Assembly (NCBI GenBank): GCA_964449305.1
Contig: CAYUYM010000053.1
Coordinates: forward strand, 1 to 18,612
Length of the DNA: 18,612 bases
Reading direction: 5' to 3'
Origin: CAYUYM01 sp964449305
GTDB lineage: Bacteria; Bacteroidota; Ignavibacteria; SZUA-365; CAYQST01
Shown here piece by piece: positions 15,446 to 18,612 of the stretch (position 1 is the stretch's first letter; every line of letters begins with the position of its first letter). The position numbers were made by a program, and so were the translations under genes. The notes beneath the pieces are model-generated. The model searched no databases. It was not told where the DNA came from and worked only from the letters and a program-made list of their open reading frames with translations.

Positions 15446-15482
15446 CGGTCAGTTGTCACGTTTTCAGCTTATCACGTTGCAG

Positions 15483-15489
15483 AGGGAGG
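15483..15489 (+). promoter_or_regulatory. AGGGAGG directly against the ATG of the ligand-gated channel
   Basis: The purine-rich run ends immediately before the ATG at 15490, leaving no spacer, so translation from that ATG may be inefficient. The in-frame TTG at 15535 is an alternative start, and it still lies upstream of the signal peptide core. Confidence 0.4.
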
Positions 15490-16509
15490 ATGGTTCACGA
15501 CAACACGTGGAAGAAGCAGGCGTATGCAGCGACGTTGTGTCCTAGTGGTGAAAAGCCGGGCAGCCGTTTTCTGCTGGTACTCCTGCTGCTCTGCCTCACA
15601 GGCGGGCGCGGGCGGGCCCAGGAGGCCGCGCGCGACACGGTGACCATCGGGGCGTACATCAACAGCATCTACGACGTCAAACTGAATGACGGCTGCTTCA
15701 CAACGGACACCTGGGTGTGGTTTCTGTACCGCAATCGGGAGCTGAAGCCTCTGGAGACCACAGAGTTTCCGAACACCAAGGAGATCAGTTCGGGATACAA
15801 GTCCTCGGAGGAGAAGGGGGGGGTGCTGTGGTCCACGATGAAGGTGAAGGCCGTGGTGAAGATGTCATGGAACATCCAGAACTACCCCTTCGACCGGCAG
15901 GTGCTCCGCATCTGGATGGAGGAAAGCGAGATGGACAACACGGCCATGGTGTACCGTCCCGACGCGGTCAACACCATGTACGACAGCACGATCAAGCTCA
16001 CCGGATGGAACATCATCGATTTCGGCATCGAGACGACGGACGTCAACTATCCGACCACCTACGGCGATCCCGAACTGGCGACAGGTTCGACTTACTCGCG
16101 CGCGGTGATCCGGTTTGTACTGGAGCGGGATGGGCTCGGGCTCTTCATCAAGCTTTTCACCGGCCTGTATATCGCCTTCGCGATTTCCCTGCTTGTCTTC
16201 TTCATTGATCCGAAGGACATCGATCCACGTTTCGGGTTTTCGGTGGGAGGGATGTTTGGAGCGATCACAAACAAATACATCGTCGACGCCATCCTGCCGG
16301 ACACGACCACGTTCACGCTCGTTGACATCATCCACGACATCACGTTCCTGTTCATGCTCATTTCCATCGGTCTCTCCATCATCTCGCTGTATTACGCGAA
16401 GCGCCGCAAACGCATGATTTCCCAGAAGATCGACCGCATCGGATTCTGGAGTCTTGCGGGCTTGTATATCGTGCTGAATGTGGTGGTGATCGTGATCTCG
16501 ATGGACTGA
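15490..16509 (+). CDS. Prokaryotic pentameric ligand-gated ion channel (Cys-loop receptor family)
   Basis: The protein has 339 residues. A long polar N-terminus, then a signal-peptide core (FLLVLLLLCLTGG, cleavage probably near RAQ), precedes an extracellular beta-sandwich ligand-binding domain. This carries the family signature YPFDRQ (132-137) and a preceding MSWNIQN strand. The flanking cysteines of the animal Cys-loop are absent, as in GLIC and ELIC. Four transmembrane helices follow: M1 about 217-239, M2 about 248-270 (FGFSVGGMFGAITNKYIVDAIL), M3 about 281-303, and M4 about 318-338. The pore-lining M2 is glycine-rich on its cytoplasmic side. The ligand is unknown. The gene follows gamma by 44 bases with no visible terminator, so it may be read from the same transcript. 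Start uncertainty concerns only the residues before the signal core. Confidence 0.93.
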   Translation: MVHDNTWKKQAYAATLCPSGEKPGSRFLLVLLLLCLTGGRGRAQEAARDTVTIGAYINSIYDVKLNDGCFTTDTWVWFLYRNRELKPLETTEFPNTKEISSGYKSSEEKGGVLWSTMKVKAVVKMSWNIQNYPFDRQVLRIWMEESEMDNTAMVYRPDAVNTMYDSTIKLTGWNIIDFGIETTDVNYPTTYGDPELATGSTYSRAVIRFVLERDGLGLFIKLFTGLYIAFAISLLVFFIDPKDIDPRFGFSVGGMFGAITNKYIVDAILPDTTTFTLVDIIHDITFLFMLISIGLSIISLYYAKRRKRMISQKIDRIGFWSLAGLYIVLNVVVIVISMD

Positions 16510-16554
16510 GGGGCGACGACACCGCAACAGACAGACATCCATATTGATTCAAAC

Positions 16555-16559
16555 AGGAG
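16555..16559 (+). promoter_or_regulatory. Shine-Dalgarno AGGAG of the 307-residue gene
   Basis: AGGAG lies seven bases before the ATG at 16567 and fixes that start. Confidence 0.75.
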
Positions 16560-16566
16560 CACACAC

Positions 16567-17490
16567 ATGAGCGCTGAACCCACTCCACAAAATCTTGCAC
16601 TCGAAAGCATCACGTACCGCGGCCGGTCGATTGTCGTGCAAAGCGCGGAGGATGTATCGTTGCCAGCGGATCATTCTGACGGTATGGACTTCATCATCCA
16701 TGGAATGCAGGTACGACAGGACGGTCATGCCGTCACTCCGCTGATTGACGGCTTTTTCAGCGGGAGAGCCTATGATGGCGGATATGATGATTACTATGGC
16801 GGCTATGCACTTATCGGCGACTTCATCTTGGTCATCTATCAAAACAGACGTCGAGCACGGTTCATCAAGGAGGAGGTTTGCTCGATATGCCTCTTGGTGG
16901 AAGAAAGTCAAGGAGAGGTCACCATAAAGGAACTTGTGGAACGAAACCCACTCCTGACCACCCAATACGGGTTCTCCGACGCACTCGGGGGGCTTCACGG
17001 ATGTGTGCGTGCATTTGATACAACGTTGCCAGAGGAAGGCGGCAAGGAGTGGCCTGTGACATTTGTCCGCGCTGGTTGTTACACATGGTGCCATGCCATC
17101 GATCTCGATGCCTGCGGCGGTGCGGCGCGCATCTTCACGGATTCCCATGGCTGGCGGTGGCTCTTTCCGCATGAGGGCGGGCCGCAGGCAAGCCTGGAGC
17201 AGCTCAAGGCCACGTCAGACTACGACGACTGGAGAAGAATCCAGCCCTTCGTTCGGGAGGCATCGGACAAGGAGCGGGCGCTGGTGCGCGCACACTTCCT
17301 GGCGATCGGGTATGATGGTCCGCACCGGGATGCAACCAGCGCGAACAATGAGGACTATCGTGGAACCATCAGCCGCGGCAGGCTGGAATCGCTGAAGGAG
17401 GACGCTGTTCCCGCCGAAGTTCCGGTGTTCAATCCGGACTTCGTGAAGGAGGTGTTGACCGTGTTGCCGCATCCGTTGAGGAGGACATGA
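16567..17490 (+). CDS. Unrecognised 307-residue protein
   Basis: I do not recognise the family. The protein has no signal peptide or membrane helix and should be cytosolic. It includes a Gly/Tyr/Asp-rich segment (DGGYDDYYGGYALIGD, about residues 71-86) followed by a hydrophobic strand and a basic patch (QNRRRARFIKEE). Cysteines are grouped as CSIC (about 110-113) and as CYTWC followed by DAC (about 172-186), so a metal site is possible. The C-terminal third is charged and helical. It begins 57 bases after the ligand-gated channel, with its own strong ribosome binding site and without an obvious terminator between them, so the two may form one unit. Function cannot be assigned. Confidence 0.8.
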   Translation: MSAEPTPQNLALESITYRGRSIVVQSAEDVSLPADHSDGMDFIIHGMQVRQDGHAVTPLIDGFFSGRAYDGGYDDYYGGYALIGDFILVIYQNRRRARFIKEEVCSICLLVEESQGEVTIKELVERNPLLTTQYGFSDALGGLHGCVRAFDTTLPEEGGKEWPVTFVRAGCYTWCHAIDLDACGGAARIFTDSHGWRWLFPHEGGPQASLEQLKATSDYDDWRRIQPFVREASDKERALVRAHFLAIGYDGPHRDATSANNEDYRGTISRGRLESLKEDAVPAEVPVFNPDFVKEVLTVLPHPLRRT

Positions 17491-17510
17491 GCTGAATATT
17501 GCACAGTTAC

Positions 17511-17517
17511 AGGAGGT
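17511..17517 (+). promoter_or_regulatory. Strong Shine-Dalgarno AGGAGGT of the FISUMP lipoprotein gene
   Basis: AGGAGGT, continuing GG, lies six bases before the ATG at 17524. It is the best match to the 16S anti-Shine-Dalgarno in the window. Confidence 0.85.
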
Positions 17518-17523
17518 GGTCAA

Positions 17524-18198
17524 ATGAAAGTACGACGAATGGCTGGTAATGGCGCATGCTTCGTATCAGCCGTCATCCTCGCGTTGCTCTTCACGGGTTG
17601 CAGCAAGGACTCTTCGGTGGACCCGGGTCCTGAGGCGACCCCCATCGTCACGATCGGATCCCAGGTGTGGATGCTGAAGAATCTCGATGTGGATCACTAC
17701 CGCAACGGGGACCCCATCCCGCAGGCGACCGATCCGACGGCATGGAAAGCCCTGACCACCGGGGCGTGGTGCTGGTACAACAACGACCCGGCCATGGGCG
17801 TGATCTATGGAAAGCTCTACAACTGGCATGCCGTGAACGACCCGCGGGGCCTGGCCCCAGCGGGCTGGCATGTGGCGGCGGACAGCGAATGGACATCGCT
17901 GACAGCCTTCCTGGTCGAGACCGGTGCCGGTGGAAGGCTGAAGGAAGCCGGCACCGCGCATTGGCTCGATCCCAATGTGGAGGCAAGCAACAGCAGCGGC
18001 TTCACCGCTCTTCCGGGAGGCTGGCGCGCAGCAAGTGGTACCTTCGAAGGTTTGAAGTTTATTGGTGTCTGATGGACGTCCTCGAAGGCCAACGAGATGT
18101 ACGCATGGTATCGTGCCCTTGCCTGCCTCAGCGAGTACGTGGGCCGTGAATTCGACGACAATCGTGAGGGCCACGCAGTGCGCTGTGTGAGGGATTGA
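17524..18198 (+). pseudogene. FISUMP-domain lipoprotein interrupted by one in-frame TGA
   Basis: The N-terminus (MKVRRMAGNGACFVSAVILA, then LLFTGCSKD) is a lipoprotein signal, with the lipid-anchored cysteine in TGC at residue 26. The mature part follows the FISUMP pattern (Fibrobacter succinogenes major paralogous domain): IGSQVWMLKNLDV, GAWCWYNNDPA, YGKLYNWHAVNDPRGLAPAGWHV, EWTSLTAFL and GFTALPGGWR. The frame is stopped by TGA at 18070-18072, after GLKFIGV. Reading on in the same frame gives WTSS, then MYAWYRAL, then GHAVRCVRD and a stop at 18196-18198. That is the usual C-terminal end of the domain. The family typically has WWSS at the interruption, so TGA most likely stands for TGG. This could be a recent nonsense mutation, a sequencing error or readthrough. 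The truncated product would be 182 residues. FISUMP lipoproteins are surface or envelope proteins of unknown function. Confidence 0.85.
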
Positions 18199-18612
18199 TG
18201 CCAGGGTATGGGTGTCGCGGTGACGGCAGGCAGCCATGCTCATTCTCAAGCAGCATTGGGACACCGTACGAAGAGGATTACAGTCAGCACAAGGGAATGA
18301 CGATGTCTTTATCCGGGCGCCAGTGGGATGCGGTGCCAAAATCGGTTCCCGTCATTGAAACTGGCCGACAGAGTGATGCAGCAGGGATGTCCAATCCCGT
18401 ATGATGCGAAAGATGCTGAAATGGCCATCCAATGCGTCATTGTTCCGGCCCAGGATCCGGAGAATGAGGCGGAGGTGATGAAGCACGCAGGGCGGGAAGA
18501 ATTCATCCACAGGTTCAGCCATCATTCGTCACCAGCAGGGACATCGGGCTGCTATATCAAAGACCTGATTCCGTGAGATCATCAAGATCCAATCTTCATC
18601 GGAACCAATGAT
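18199..18612. other. Tail of window with no convincing gene
   Basis: Two overlapping short open frames exist on the + strand: 18195-18404, and 18328-18576 (82 codons, ending GCYIKDLIP). Neither has a ribosome binding site, a recognisable domain or convincing codon use. The second, or its inner ATG at 18421, could be a small gene at low probability. No tRNA, terminator or repeat was seen. Confidence 0.4.

Noticed and set aside
18070..18072. Genome-wide recoding of TGA to tryptophan
   Set aside because: TGA ends the channel, CHAT, beta, hairpin, ligand-gated channel and 307-residue genes at sensible places, and TGG is used throughout for tryptophan.

Overview
All genes that can be supported lie on the + strand. 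GC content is mostly high, with islands of lower GC. The mix of a FISUMP-type lipoprotein, a large secreted TPR-CHAT protein and the operon style suggests a member of the Fibrobacterota-Chlorobi-Bacteroidota (FCB) superphylum. That placement is an inference from gene content; there is no rRNA or other phylogenetic marker in the window. TGA is used as an ordinary stop codon at several gene ends.

Region by region. Bases 1-2028 hold the 3' part of a voltage-sensor ion channel with a C-terminal RCK/TrkA-N-like domain. It has an exceptionally regular S4 helix and no GYG selectivity filter. Bases 2190-5579 encode a secreted TPR protein ending in a CHAT cysteine-protease domain with an intact His/Cys dyad. 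Bases 5829-6008 encode a 59-residue eight-cysteine protein. A good sigma70-like promoter (6064-6092) then precedes the main attraction.

Bases 6272-15445 form a tightly packed cluster. It runs: single-pass membrane protein with a large extracytoplasmic part (6272-7660); F1 beta subunit (7701-9722); divergent epsilon subunit (9715-10410); 149-residue two-helix membrane hairpin (10401-10850); divergent delta/OSCP-like protein (10867-11967); F1 alpha subunit (11988-14267); F1 gamma subunit (14267-15445). This is a complete F1 set in the order D-C-X-H-A-G. It looks like the usual atpDC and atpBEFHAG blocks joined together, with the Fo genes for a, c and b missing and one unrelated membrane protein in their place. 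Catalytic residues of alpha and beta are intact, while the parts that touch the rotor and stator are remodelled. I infer an F1-like rotary ATPase that does something other than ordinary proton-driven ATP synthesis. A plausible idea is that it couples ATP hydrolysis to a membrane or envelope partner, in the way proposed for the F1-like ATPases of mycoplasmas.

Immediately downstream lie a prokaryotic pentameric ligand-gated ion channel (15490-16509), an unrecognised 307-residue protein (16567-17490), and a FISUMP-domain lipoprotein interrupted by one in-frame TGA (17524-18198). The last 414 bases contain no convincing gene. The clustering of two unusual ion channels around a channel-less F1 ATPase is suggestive, but nothing in the sequence proves that they work together.
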